A stretch of 64,000 bases of DNA from Lysobacter_K koreensis (GTDB lineage Bacteria; Pseudomonadota; Gammaproteobacteria; Xanthomonadales; Xanthomonadaceae). Shown here one piece after another: positions 8,126 through 16,121 of this stretch. A program made the position numbers and the translations under genes. The stretch's first letter is position 1, and each line of letters starts with the position of its first letter. Location: contig NZ_JBHTIH010000008.1 of the NCBI RefSeq assembly GCF_042677045.1, forward strand, positions 1-64,000. Reading direction: 5' to 3'. The notes under the pieces were generated by a model, which did no database searches, was not told the DNA's origin, and saw only the letters and a list, made by a program, of their open reading frames with translations.

Positions 8126-8509
8126 TCAGGGCTTGGGCGGAGTCGCCGAGGCTTCGGCGGGCACCGCCGCCGGCAGTGCTTCCGCCGGCGAAGTTGGCGC
8201 TGCCACCGGCGCCGACGCGACCGTCTCGGCCACGCGGATCCGCGGGCCGAACCCGAACGCGCCATCGGACTGCGCGGACACGATCATCCGCACCATCGAG
8301 CTGGGCACCATCAGCTCGCACACGATCGGGCGATCGTCCTGGGTGCGGCCGTCGAGGGTCATCTCGATCAGCGAACCGGCGGTGTCGATCTCGCGGCACA
8401 TGACGTGCTCGCCGGCCGGCCCGCCCTGCAGGTAGGGCTTGATCGCTTCGCCCAGGGCCTCGAGCGCCTGCGGGAAGAAGAACACCGCGTACCCCTTGCT
8501 GTCTTCCAT
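8126..8509 (-). CDS. Conserved hypothetical protein downstream of purT
   Basis: Encodes 127 residues from an ATG at 8509. The first 85 residues form a compact domain (MEDSKGYAVFFFPQALEALG; VMCREIDTAGSLIEMTL). The tail of about 35 residues is Ala/Pro-rich (AAPTSPAEALPAAVPAEASA) and probably disordered. No family was recognised. It lies 26 bp after purT on the same strand and is probably co-transcribed with it. Confidence 0.65.
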   Translation of the reverse strand: MEDSKGYAVFFFPQALEALGEAIKPYLQGGPAGEHVMCREIDTAGSLIEMTLDGRTQDDRPIVCELMVPSSMVRMIVSAQSDGAFGFGPRIRVAETVASAPVAAPTSPAEALPAAVPAEASATPPKP

Positions 8510-8535
8510 CGTTGCTCCACTATGGCCGTGCGTGG

Positions 8536-9735
8536 TCAGCGCAATTCGATATGCAGCTCGCTGGCGGCCTTGCGCGCGCGTTCGCGGGCCTGGTCGACCT
8601 GCTCGCCGAGGGCGAGCGTCACCGCGACCCGGCGCTGGCCGTCGACCCGCGGCTTGCCAAACAGGCGCAGCTGGGTGTCGGCCTGCGCCAGCGCCGCATC
8701 GACGCCATTGAACACCGGCACGCCGACGCCTTCGGCCAATACAGCACACGAGGCGGCCGCCACCTGCTCGCGGATCGCCGGAATGGGGAGGCCGAGGATC
8801 GCGCGCGCATGCAACGCAAACTGGCTCAGGTCTTGTGACACCAACGTGACCAGGCCGGTGTCGTGCGGGCGCGGCGAGACTTCGCTGAACCAGACCTCGT
8901 CGCCCTTCACGAACAGTTCGACGCCAAACACGCCCCAGCCGCCGAGGTCGTCGGTGATGCTGCGCGCGATGCCCTGCGCCTTCGCCAGCGCGCGGGTCGA
9001 CATCGGCTGCGGCTGCCAGCTCTCGCGGTAGTCGCCGTCGCGCTGCAGGTGGCCGATCGGCGCGCAGAAAGTGGTGCCGCCGACGTGGCGCACGGTCAGC
9101 AGGGTGATTTCGTAATCGAAGTCGACGAAGCCCTCGACGATCGCGCGCCCGGCACCGGCGCGGCCGCCGCTTTGCGCGTAGTGCCAGGCCTTGTCGATGT
9201 CGTCTTCGCCGCGCAGCGTGCTCTGGCCCTTGCCCGACGACGACATCACCGGCTTGACCACGCACGGTAGGCCGATCGCGGCGACCGCGTCGCGGTACTC
9301 GTCCAGCGTGTCGACGAAGCGGTACGGGGAAGTCGGCAAGCCCAGCGTCTCGGCGGCGAGCCTGCGGATGCCTTCGCGGTCCATCGTCAGGCGCGCGGCG
9401 CGCGCGGTCGGGATCACCCGGGTCTGGGTGCCGCGCTCGGCGAACTCCTGCTCCAGCTCGACCAGGGTCTGGGTGTGGATCGCCTCGATCTCCGGCACGA
9501 TCAGCTGCGGGCGTTCGGCCGCGACCAGCGCGCGCACCGCGTTGCCATCGAGCATGTCGAGCACGTGGCTGCGGTGCGCGACCTGCATCGCGGGCGCATC
9601 GGCATAGCGGTCGGCGGCGATCACCTCGACTCCGAAACGCTGCAGCTCGATCGCGACCTCCTTGCCCAGTTCGCCCGAACCGAGCAGCAGGACGCGGAAG
9701 GCGTGCGGGGACAACGGCGTGCCGAGGGTGATCAT
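8536..9735 (-). CDS. purT: Formate-dependent GAR transformylase
   Basis: Encodes 399 residues, similar to E. coli PurT (392). The enzyme makes formyl-GAR from GAR, formate and ATP in de novo purine synthesis, independently of folate. ATP-grasp layout is visible: N-terminal Rossmann-like segment (RVLLLGSGELGKEVAIEL), the conserved EIEAIHT, the ATP loop VVKPVMSSSGKGQS, and the metal-binding SEVSPRPHDTGLVT. The start ATG gives the family's usual N-terminus (ITLGTPLSPHA). Confidence 0.95.
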   Translation of the reverse strand: MITLGTPLSPHAFRVLLLGSGELGKEVAIELQRFGVEVIAADRYADAPAMQVAHRSHVLDMLDGNAVRALVAAERPQLIVPEIEAIHTQTLVELEQEFAERGTQTRVIPTARAARLTMDREGIRRLAAETLGLPTSPYRFVDTLDEYRDAVAAIGLPCVVKPVMSSSGKGQSTLRGEDDIDKAWHYAQSGGRAGAGRAIVEGFVDFDYEITLLTVRHVGGTTFCAPIGHLQRDGDYRESWQPQPMSTRALAKAQGIARSITDDLGGWGVFGVELFVKGDEVWFSEVSPRPHDTGLVTLVSQDLSQFALHARAILGLPIPAIREQVAAASCAVLAEGVGVPVFNGVDAALAQADTQLRLFGKPRVDGQRRVAVTLALGEQVDQARERARKAASELHIELR

Positions 9736-9886
9736 GCGCGGTCCGGACGAAGCGGTTGGGGGGTGGCTAGTCTAGCTTCCACCGTGCGCACCGCAGCGCG
9801 TATCGGGGTGCTTGTGCGACGCGCTCCGGGTGTGTTCGTTGGCGCTGGGCTTGGGCGGCACGCGAGGTGCATGCGATCCTTCGGAC

Positions 9887-10813
9887 ATGACCCGCGCCAG
9901 CCGTCCGACGCCATTGCCGACTGCGCTCGCCGTGCTGGCGACGCTGGCGCTTGCACTGGCGGGCTGCAGCGGCTCGACGGGCGACGAACCGGGCTCGCGC
10001 CTGAGCGGCGCGCTGGTCGACCCGCAGCTCAGCGAGATCAGCGGCCTGGCCGCGTCGCGCCGGCACCGCGACGTGTTGTGGCTGCACGACGACGGAGGCA
10101 ATCCCGAACGGCTGTTCGCGGTCAGCACCGGCGGCGCGCGGCGCGCGACGTTCCGGCTGGCGGGCGTGCCCAAGACCGACTGGGAAGACATCGCCGCGTT
10201 CGAACTCGACGGCCGCCGCTACCTGCTGATTGCCGACACCGGCGACAACGGCGGCCTGCGCCGCACCCTGCAGCTGCACGTGGTCGAGGAACCGGCGACG
10301 TTGAAGAACGCGCGCCTGAAACCGGCCTGGTCGATCGCGTTTCGCTGGCCCGACGGCGCGCGCGATTGCGAGGCGGTTGCGGTGGATGCGGCGCGCGGCC
10401 AGGTGCTGCTGGTCTCGAAGAAACGCCAGCCGCCGGAACTGTTCGCGGTGCCATTGCGGCCGACCGACACCGGCCTGCAGACCGCCACTCTGCTCGGCCG
10501 CCTGGCCGGCGTGCCGCGGCCCGATGCCGCGGCCGTGCAGCGCTCGCCGCGGGGCGCGCGCCTAGAGGGCCAGGTCACCGCCGCCGACCTGTCGCCGGAC
10601 GGCCGCACCCTGGCGGTGATGACCTACCGCTACCTGCTGCTGTACCGGCGCGCGCCGCGCCAGGACTGGGGCCGGGCCGTCGCCCAGCCGGCACGCGTTC
10701 AGCCGCTGCCCTGGCTGCCGCAGGCCGAGGCATTGGGCTGGGCCGCGGATGGCCGCAGCCTGTACGCGACCGGCGAGTTCGTCCCGGCGCCGCTGTACCG
10801 GATCGCGCCCTAG
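9887..10813 (+). CDS. Predicted lipoprotein with propeller-like repeats
   Basis: Encodes 308 residues. A signal peptide ends in a lipobox (LALAGCSG). The rest contains repeated WxxDG-like strands: LSEISGLAASRRHRDVLWLH, DTGDNGG, DCEAVAVD and LSPDGRTLAVMTYRYLLLY. These are suggestive of a beta-propeller of the esterase-like or SdiA-regulated type. Substrate unknown. The ATG at 9887 is chosen because the signal peptide starts there. Residues such as EISGL and DCEAVA resemble calcium-binding propeller proteins, but this is a weak similarity. Confidence 0.65.
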   Translation: MTRASRPTPLPTALAVLATLALALAGCSGSTGDEPGSRLSGALVDPQLSEISGLAASRRHRDVLWLHDDGGNPERLFAVSTGGARRATFRLAGVPKTDWEDIAAFELDGRRYLLIADTGDNGGLRRTLQLHVVEEPATLKNARLKPAWSIAFRWPDGARDCEAVAVDAARGQVLLVSKKRQPPELFAVPLRPTDTGLQTATLLGRLAGVPRPDAAAVQRSPRGARLEGQVTAADLSPDGRTLAVMTYRYLLLYRRAPRQDWGRAVAQPARVQPLPWLPQAEALGWAADGRSLYATGEFVPAPLYRIAP

Positions 10814-10960
10814 CCTGGAATCCACCGCCTATCCCGCCGATCCGAGCCTGCCCGGACGGCGCTTCGCCGCGCCTGGAAAGTGCACGCCGCGGGATGCGGG
10901 CGCCGTCGCTTCCTACCAAAGGCGCCCGGGCAGGCCCGGACCTGCAAATCGCTTGCTTAC

Positions 10961-10981
10961 TTGATATCTTTTTGATATCAA
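10961..10981. promoter_or_regulatory. Candidate operator: TTGATATC inverted repeat
   Basis: A perfect 8-bp inverted repeat, TTGATATC (10961-10968) and GATATCAA (10974-10981), separated by five T residues. It lies in an AT-rich island 30 bp before the GTG of the SPFH gene. It also reads as two direct TTGATATC copies spaced 11 bp, one helical turn, as ribbon-helix-helix dimers prefer. The operon encodes such a protein, so autoregulation is the natural guess. Confidence 0.6.
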
Positions 10982-11010
10982 TATTGCACCCTAGCGACCG
11001 AGAATCCGCC

Positions 11011-11877
11011 GTGAAAGAGAACCCCCTGCGCTCCCTGCCCGGTATCCCGATGTTGCTCGCGCTACTGGTGGCACTGCTGGTCGCCGCGTTCGCGATGTTC
11101 GCCGCGCTCAAGGGCGGCGAGGCCGGGCTGCTCACCATCGCCCTGCTGCTGGGCGTGGCCGCGTTCTTCTGCCTGTTCGGCCTGTACATGGTCGAACCCA
11201 ACCAGGCCGCGGTCATCAGCCTGTTCGGCAAGTACGTCGGCACTGTCAAGGACAACGGCCTGCGCTGGAACAACCCCTTCTTCAGCAAGAAGAAGGTCAG
11301 CCAGCGCGTGCGCAACTTCGAGAGCGGCAAGCTCAAGGTCAACGAACTCGACGGCAGCCCGATCGAGATCGCCGCGGTGATCGTCTGGCAGGTGGTCGAT
11401 TCGGCCGAGGCGGTCTACAACGTCGACGACTACGAGAGCTTCGTCCACATCCAGACCGAGTCGGCGCTGCGCGCGATGGCCACCAGCTACCCGTACGACC
11501 AGCACGAGGACGGCCAGATCGCGTTGCGCAGCCACCCGGCGGAAATCTCCCAGCACCTCAAGGAGCAGCTCGACGAGCGCCTGTCCGACGCCGGCGTGAG
11601 CGTCATCGACGCGCGCATCAGCCACCTCGCATACGCGCCCGAGATCGCTCAGGCGATGTTGCAGCGGCAGCAGGCCAACGCGGTGATCGCCGCGCGCACC
11701 CGGATCGTTGCCGGTGCGGTCGGCATGGTCGAGATGGCGCTGGCCGAACTGCAGAAGCACGGCACCGTGCAGCTGGACGAGGAGCGCAAGGCGCAGATGG
11801 TCAGCAACCTGCTGATCGTGTTGTGCTCCGACCACCGCGGCGTGCAACCGGTGGTCAACACCGGCACGTTGTACTGA
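11011..11877 (+). CDS. SPFH/band-7 domain membrane protein
   Basis: Encodes 288 residues from a GTG. Two adjacent hydrophobic helices (about 10-30 and 35-57) anchor an SPFH domain (about 60-240) with the usual GLYMVEPNQAAVISLFGKYVGTV start, followed by a helical C-terminal region. SPFH proteins form membrane-associated rings or scaffolds, often around proteases or lipid microdomains. The gene heads a tight run with a 24-aa membrane peptide, a ribbon-helix-helix protein, a DUF4177-like protein and a two-helix protein. GTG was chosen because no earlier in-frame start gives a sensible N-terminus. Confidence 0.88.
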   Translation: MKENPLRSLPGIPMLLALLVALLVAAFAMFAALKGGEAGLLTIALLLGVAAFFCLFGLYMVEPNQAAVISLFGKYVGTVKDNGLRWNNPFFSKKKVSQRVRNFESGKLKVNELDGSPIEIAAVIVWQVVDSAEAVYNVDDYESFVHIQTESALRAMATSYPYDQHEDGQIALRSHPAEISQHLKEQLDERLSDAGVSVIDARISHLAYAPEIAQAMLQRQQANAVIAARTRIVAGAVGMVEMALAELQKHGTVQLDEERKAQMVSNLLIVLCSDHRGVQPVVNTGTLY

Positions 11878-11888
11878 GGAGCATCCCG

Positions 11889-11963
11889 ATGACCGCGATC
11901 ATGATCATCGTCTTCGTTGTTGGCGTCGGCGCGATGGCGATGCACAAGCGCACCGCGCGCTGA
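11889..11963 (+). CDS. Single-helix membrane peptide (24 aa)
   Basis: Encodes MTAIMIIVFVVGVGAMAMHK followed by RTAR: one hydrophobic helix with a short basic tail. A GAGGA sits 6 bp before the ATG. It lies 11 bp after the SPFH stop and 9 bp before the next gene. The size, spacing and Shine-Dalgarno make it a credible small protein, possibly an SPFH partner. That last point is inference. Confidence 0.55.
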   Translation: MTAIMIIVFVVGVGAMAMHKRTAR

Positions 11964-11972
11964 TCCGCACGG

Positions 11973-12158
11973 ATGAGCGAGAAGAAGGCCTACCCGCTGC
12001 GCATCAACGCCGAGGTCCTCGCGGCGGCGCAGCGCTGGGCCGACGACGAGTTGCGCAGCCTCAACGCGCAGATCGAATACGTGCTGCGCGAGTCGCTGCG
12101 CAAGGCCGGGCGGCTGCCCAACCCGCCCCCCAAACCCCCGAAGGAAGACAAGCCATGA
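11973..12158 (+). CDS. Arc-like ribbon-helix-helix DNA-binding protein
   Basis: Encodes 61 residues. YPLRINAEVLAAAQRWADDE (beta strand, then helix A) and LRSLNAQIEYVLRESLRKAG (helix B) match the Arc/MetJ-type ribbon-helix-helix fold, followed by a Pro/Lys-rich tail. It overlaps the next gene by an ATGA. Most likely it represses its own operon through the TTGATATC palindrome at 10961-10981, by analogy with other small ribbon-helix-helix proteins. Confidence 0.8.
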   Translation: MSEKKAYPLRINAEVLAAAQRWADDELRSLNAQIEYVLRESLRKAGRLPNPPPKPPKEDKP

Positions 12159-12334
12159 GCCAGCGCTGGGCCTACAAGGTGGTCGATATCCCTTACAAAC
12201 TGTTCGGCGACAAACTCACCGTGCGTGCCCAGGCCGAGCTCGACAAACTCGGCGCGCAGGGCTGGGAGTTGGTGTCGGTGCTGCAGGGCCCGGCCGGCGA
12301 GCACCTGCGGCTGTTCCTGAAACGGGAAACCTGA
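12155..12334 (+). CDS. DUF4177-like small protein
   Basis: Encodes 59 residues from the ATG of an ATGA overlap. WAYKVVDIPYK at the N-terminus and ELDKLGAQGWELVSVLQG in the middle are the hallmark of the DUF4177 family, a short beta-helix-beta unit of unknown function. The family often occurs near SPFH and Arc-type genes, so the cluster is probably functional as a unit. Confidence 0.75.
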   Translation: MSQRWAYKVVDIPYKLFGDKLTVRAQAELDKLGAQGWELVSVLQGPAGEHLRLFLKRET

Positions 12335-12379
12335 GGCCGCGGCTACTGCCGCGGAGTTTGCGGCGATCGGAGGATGCGC

Positions 12380-12565
12380 ATGAAACCCTTCACCACAATC
12401 AGCATTTTCTTCCTGGCCGTGCTGGCCGCGTTGCAGCTGACCCGGGTGCTGCTCGGTTGGGAGGTCGTGGTCAACGGCGTCAGCGTGCCGCTGTGGGCGA
12501 GCGCGATCGCCGCCCTGGTCGCCGGCGGATTGGCGGCGATGCTGTGGCGCGAAGCCGCGCGCTGA
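12380..12565 (+). CDS. Two-helix membrane protein of the SPFH cluster
   Basis: Encodes 61 residues with two hydrophobic helices (about 5-24 and 35-54) joined by a short loop, ending in a basic tail. The second of two ATG codons (12380) was chosen because GGAGG at 12369-12373 is 6 bp from it but only touches the first. No family was recognised. It is 45 bp after the DUF4177-like gene, so it probably belongs to the same operon. Confidence 0.65.
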   Translation: MKPFTTISIFFLAVLAALQLTRVLLGWEVVVNGVSVPLWASAIAALVAGGLAAMLWREAAR

Positions 12566-12587
12566 TCCTTGCAAGTCCTATCAACCC

Positions 12588-13343
12588 ATGGACAACTCCG
12601 CGATGCCGAAGAACCCAACGCTCCAACTGGGTACAACCATATGGCTGGCGGCAATGACCGGAGCCTTGGCGCTGTCTCTGACGGTTATCCCGCAGCTCCT
12701 GGAGAACACGCCACAGCCCATCCCTACCGGCATGGCGATTGCCGCGAGCATCGCGCAGACCGCGATTCTGCTGGCATTGGCCGCCTGGGCCGGCGCCGCG
12801 CTCTCTCGACCGCTGGGACTCGGGGCGCCCGTCTTTGAGGCGATGCTATCGGGCACCAGCGCATGGCCCGCTGTGAAAAGGCAAATTGCCCCAGCCGCGA
12901 TCGGAGGCGGCCTGGTGGGCGCCGCGTTGCTGGTTCTGGTACGGGTTGCGCCTTCCGAGCTTGCTGTTCTCGCCCAGGAAATCGAAATTCCGGTTATCGC
13001 GAAGCTGCTCTACGGCGGGGTGACCGAAGAAGTCCTGATGCGTTGGGGATTGATGACGGTGCTGATCTGGCTGCCGTGGCGCTGGATGCAGAAGCGCGCG
13101 GGCCTTCCTCGCCGGTCTTACGTGATATCCGCGATCGTAGCGAGCGCGTCGCTGTTCGGCGCCTTGCACTTGCCGGCTGTCGTGGCCATGGGCGCGAGCC
13201 TCACCCCCGCGACCGTCACTTTCATCATCGTCGGCAACACGTTACCGGGCATCCTGTTCGGCCTCCTGTACTGGCGTCATGGGCTGGAGGCGGCAATCGT
13301 GGCGCACGCCCTTTCCCATGGCGTCTACACCTTGGCCAGCTGA
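12588..13343 (+). CDS. CPBP-family intramembrane metalloprotease
   Basis: Encodes 251 residues, largely hydrophobic with six or seven helices. The three family motifs are present in order: EEVLMRWG (about 146-153, catalytic EE-x3-R), FGALHLP (about 187-193) and AHALSHGVY near the end. CPBP/Rce1-type proteases act within the membrane on prenylated proteins in eukaryotes and on bacteriocin-related peptides or immunity in bacteria. The local substrate is unknown. No Shine-Dalgarno is obvious before the ATG. Confidence 0.85.
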   Translation: MDNSAMPKNPTLQLGTTIWLAAMTGALALSLTVIPQLLENTPQPIPTGMAIAASIAQTAILLALAAWAGAALSRPLGLGAPVFEAMLSGTSAWPAVKRQIAPAAIGGGLVGAALLVLVRVAPSELAVLAQEIEIPVIAKLLYGGVTEEVLMRWGLMTVLIWLPWRWMQKRAGLPRRSYVISAIVASASLFGALHLPAVVAMGASLTPATVTFIIVGNTLPGILFGLLYWRHGLEAAIVAHALSHGVYTLAS

Positions 13344-13519
13344 CGTCGAGCCGTGGCCCATCCCCGATCCGGGGGAGGCCGGTTGTGCGCGGATCAGCTG
13401 ATTACGCGTTTGCCGACGGCCCTTCGTTAAAAATGGTGCGCAAAGACAGTCGTGGGGCTTGCAGTAGCCCAGTGCGGCTCTGGATGGCTAGCCCGCGCCG
13501 TCGCGGCTAAGCTGCACGC

Positions 13520-14317
13520 ATGCGCGTCCGCTCCCGGATCCTCCTCAATACGCCCGAGATCGAGCTTTGGCCCGGCGGCCTGCTGCGCGCGCGCAGCAAC
13601 CGCGATGCGCGCGCGTTGGCTCGGGCGCAGCGCGTGATGCGGCGCAAGCGCGATGGCCGCTTTCTCGCCGCGCTGCTGCCCGAAGGCCTGCTGTCGCTGG
13701 TACCGCGGCTCGCCCGCGAAGCCGGCATCGACGCCGCGCTGCACGCGCTCGACTTCAGCGACCACGCCCGCGCCGGTCTGGACGCGCACGCCGAGCTGCC
13801 GCTGGACCGCCTGCACGAACGCCTGCACCTGCTCGGCCTCGACGATGGCTACGGCGAACGCAGCGGCCTGCCGCTGGTGGCCGAACCGGCGCAGCTGCGC
13901 TTGGCCGGTTTCGACCGCTACCGACGCCCGCTGTGGCTGTCCGTGCCCGCCGCGCGCGCGTGGATCCACCTGCGCGATGCGGCGCTGCGCGACGGCATCG
14001 TGCTGGAGGCGATCTCCGGCTACCGCAGCCACGATTACCAACTCGGCATCTTCGAACGCAAACTCGCGCGCGGGCTGTCAGTCGACGAAATCCTTACCGT
14101 CAACGCCGCGCCAGGATACAGCGAGCACCACAGCGGTCTCGCGCTGGACATCGGCGCACCCGACGAGCCGCCGGCCGAGGAATCGTTCGAGCTCACCAGC
14201 GCGTTCGCCTGGCTGCGCGACCACGCCGGCGGCCACGGCTTCGTGATGAGCTACCCGCGCGACAACCCGTACGGGATCGTTTACGAGCCGTGGCATTGGT
14301 GTTACATCCGAGAATGA
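13520..14317 (+). CDS. M15-family D-alanyl-D-alanine carboxypeptidase
   Basis: Encodes 265 residues. The C-terminal half carries the VanY/LdcB-type zinc site: SGYRS (about 166-170), then the H-x2-G-x-A-x-D motif (H203, D210) within YSEHHSGLALDIG, and EPWHW with H259. These enzymes trim the terminal D-Ala of peptidoglycan stem peptides. The N-terminal 120 residues are not recognised. No signal peptide was seen, which is unusual for a cell-wall enzyme; a cytoplasmic recycling role or a missed start is possible. Confidence 0.82.
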   Translation: MRVRSRILLNTPEIELWPGGLLRARSNRDARALARAQRVMRRKRDGRFLAALLPEGLLSLVPRLAREAGIDAALHALDFSDHARAGLDAHAELPLDRLHERLHLLGLDDGYGERSGLPLVAEPAQLRLAGFDRYRRPLWLSVPAARAWIHLRDAALRDGIVLEAISGYRSHDYQLGIFERKLARGLSVDEILTVNAAPGYSEHHSGLALDIGAPDEPPAEESFELTSAFAWLRDHAGGHGFVMSYPRDNPYGIVYEPWHWCYIRE

Positions 14318-14370
14318 CGAGTATTGAGCTTCGCCAGTGTTTTTAGGCGTTTCGCCAAGACTGCATATGG

Positions 14371-14895
14371 ATGCGGAATTGCTACAACAACTATATGCAG
14401 TTGTTCGAAACTTCGGAAGAAACTTCGAGAGCACTGCATATCGCGGCAGCGCACTTCTTTGCTGATTTGAATGTAATCCTGATTGACTACTGCTACTTGC
14501 AGTTCTGCAAGCTTACGGACCCACCTTTCAGTAACAGCCGCAGCGGCAAGCGTCCGAATCTCTCCGTCAAGCAATTGGACTTTCAACTCGAAGGCGCGCG
14601 GTTGCTTACGGATGAAATCGGCGCGCTCTCCACTTCAATCATGAAGTACCGCCCTTGGATCGAAGACGCGCGGCATCGCTTGGTCGGCCACACTGATCTG
14701 GAAACTCGACTGGGCGGTCAAGCTATCGGGTGTCACGATGAAGAAGAAATACACAAATTCTTGGCCGCCATTCAGAGTTATTGCGACGCTGTAGGTATTG
14801 CAGTCGGGTGCGGTCCATTGGACTTCCAGACTCAAGCGGGATCAGGCGACGTGCAAGATCTGATACGTATACTGCGAAAGAACGGCAACTCGTAG
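14371..14895 (+). CDS. HEPN/AbiU2-like hypothetical protein, possibly frameshifted
   Basis: Encodes 174 residues with clearly lower GC and different codon use from its neighbours, which suggests transfer. Helical content is high, and RHRLVGHTDLE near residue 107 fits the R-x4-6-H motif of HEPN RNases and the AbiU2-like group. The true N-terminus is unclear. An ATG at 14367 in another frame gives a natural-looking start (MDAELLQQLYAVVRNFGRNF) before it stops, so a one-base error or a real frameshift near 14420 may have split the gene. No partner antitoxin was seen. Confidence 0.5.
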   Translation: MRNCYNNYMQLFETSEETSRALHIAAAHFFADLNVILIDYCYLQFCKLTDPPFSNSRSGKRPNLSVKQLDFQLEGARLLTDEIGALSTSIMKYRPWIEDARHRLVGHTDLETRLGGQAIGCHDEEEIHKFLAAIQSYCDAVGIAVGCGPLDFQTQAGSGDVQDLIRILRKNGNS

Positions 14896-14916
14896 TCTGC
14901 AAATCGCGGGGGCCAC

Positions 14917-15591
14917 TCAATCCTGCGAGCGTTTGGTCGGCGCAGTGGCCTTGACGCCCGAATCGGCGATCCGCCACAGGTACAGGCTTGCGTAGGTGCG
15001 GTACGGCTCCCAGCGTTCGCCGATCTCGGCCAGTGCCTTCGGGGTTGGCATCTGCTCGAGCTTGTCGACCCGTTGCGCGCCCTTGCGCACGCCCAGGTCA
15101 TCGATCGGCAGCACGTCGGCGCGGCCGAGGCGGAACATCAGCATCATCTCGACCGTCCAGCGGCCGATGCCGCGCACCGGCACCAGCGCGGCGACGATCG
15201 CGTCGTTGTCCATCGTGCCCATGCGCCGCAGGTCGGGGATCTCGCCGCGCGATTCGCGCAGTGCCAGGTCGCGCAGCGCGAGCAGCTTGTTGCCCGATAC
15301 CCCGCAGGCGCGGATGGTCGCGTCGTCGCAGCGCGCCAGGGTGTGGCAATGGAAGCGGTCGCTGTCGATCGCGTGCTCGACGCGGGCGACGATCGTGGCC
15401 GCGGCCTTGCCGCTGAGCTGCTGGTAGAGGATCGCGCGCGCCAGCGCGTCGACCGGGTCGAAGGGCTTGCGCCAGCGCGGATCGGGCTCGATCGGGCTCA
15501 GTTTCCGCATCCACGCGCCGAGCTTGCGGTCGCGCCGGGCGAGGTGCGCGAAGGCGGCCTGCGTATCGAACCCGCGGGCGTGGCGTGGCAT
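14917..15591 (-). CDS. DNA-3-methyladenine glycosylase, AlkA-like
   Basis: Encodes 224 residues. The HhH-GPD superfamily features are present: AILYQQLSGKAA (about 52-63), the helix-hairpin-helix VPVRGIGRWTVEMML (about 137-151), and the catalytic aspartate region LPIDDLGV. The family removes alkylated purines to start base excision repair. The length matches short AlkA/MPG II enzymes without the N-terminal AlkA domain. It follows the DUF423 gene by 9 bp on the same strand. Confidence 0.9.
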   Translation of the reverse strand: MPRHARGFDTQAAFAHLARRDRKLGAWMRKLSPIEPDPRWRKPFDPVDALARAILYQQLSGKAAATIVARVEHAIDSDRFHCHTLARCDDATIRACGVSGNKLLALRDLALRESRGEIPDLRRMGTMDNDAIVAALVPVRGIGRWTVEMMLMFRLGRADVLPIDDLGVRKGAQRVDKLEQMPTPKALAEIGERWEPYRTYASLYLWRIADSGVKATAPTKRSQD

Positions 15592-15600
15592 CGGGCGGCC

Positions 15601-15972
15601 TCAGCGACGCAGGGCGGCGACCGCCCACAGCACCCAGCCGCCGATCAGCAGCAGGCCCCCGGTCGGGGCCAGCGTGGTCGGCCACTGCGCCAGCACGTTC
15701 GACACCAGGCTGCCGGAAAACAGGAGCGCCCCGGCCAGCAACGCCAGCAGCGCGATCCGTTCCATCCGGCCGAACGCGGCGGGAGCCAAGGCCGCCAGCC
15801 CTACGCCGTGACCGAACGCGAACACCGCGGCGGTCTGCAAGCGCGATTGCGCCACGCCCTCGAAGCCGTGCGCGGCGTACGCCGACAGCGCCACCGAGGC
15901 CGCCGCGAGCAGGCCGCCACCGAATGCGAGCAGGCGCGTGGTACGCGACGACGGGATGGCGGGGCTGGACAT
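15601..15972 (-). CDS. DUF423 membrane protein
   Basis: Encodes 123 residues with four hydrophobic helices. It has the DUF423/YgdD family pattern: ASVALSAYAAHGFEG near the N-terminus and the terminal GGLLLIGGWVLWAVAALRR. The family's function is unknown. Located directly upstream of the glycosylase gene; the pair looks like an operon. Confidence 0.85.
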   Translation of the reverse strand: MSSPAIPSSRTTRLLAFGGGLLAAASVALSAYAAHGFEGVAQSRLQTAAVFAFGHGVGLAALAPAAFGRMERIALLALLAGALLFSGSLVSNVLAQWPTTLAPTGGLLLIGGWVLWAVAALRR

Positions 15973-16018
15973 CGATGGGTCCTCGCGGTTGCGCGCACGA
16001 TACCAGCATGCAATCGCA

Positions 16019-16060
16019 CAAAAAAAAAAACGCGCCGCGGAGTTCGCGGCGCGTTTTCGT
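16019..16060. terminator. Terminator with A- and T-rich flanks
   Basis: The stem CGCGCCGCGGA/TTCGCGGCGCG lies between a run of twelve A residues and TTTTCGTG. It follows the SRPBCC-type gene on the minus strand, where the A-run reads as a T-tract. Confidence 0.75.
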
Positions 16061-16121
16061 GCAGATCGATCAGGCGCCCAGTGCGGACGCGCGAATCGTC
16101 GTGCTTACTTCACGGTCCAGC

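Noticed and set aside
13344..13519. Possible integron or IS remnant between the CPBP and M15 genes
   Set aside because: GTTAAAAATGG-like words are present but no paired core, inverted ends or ORF.
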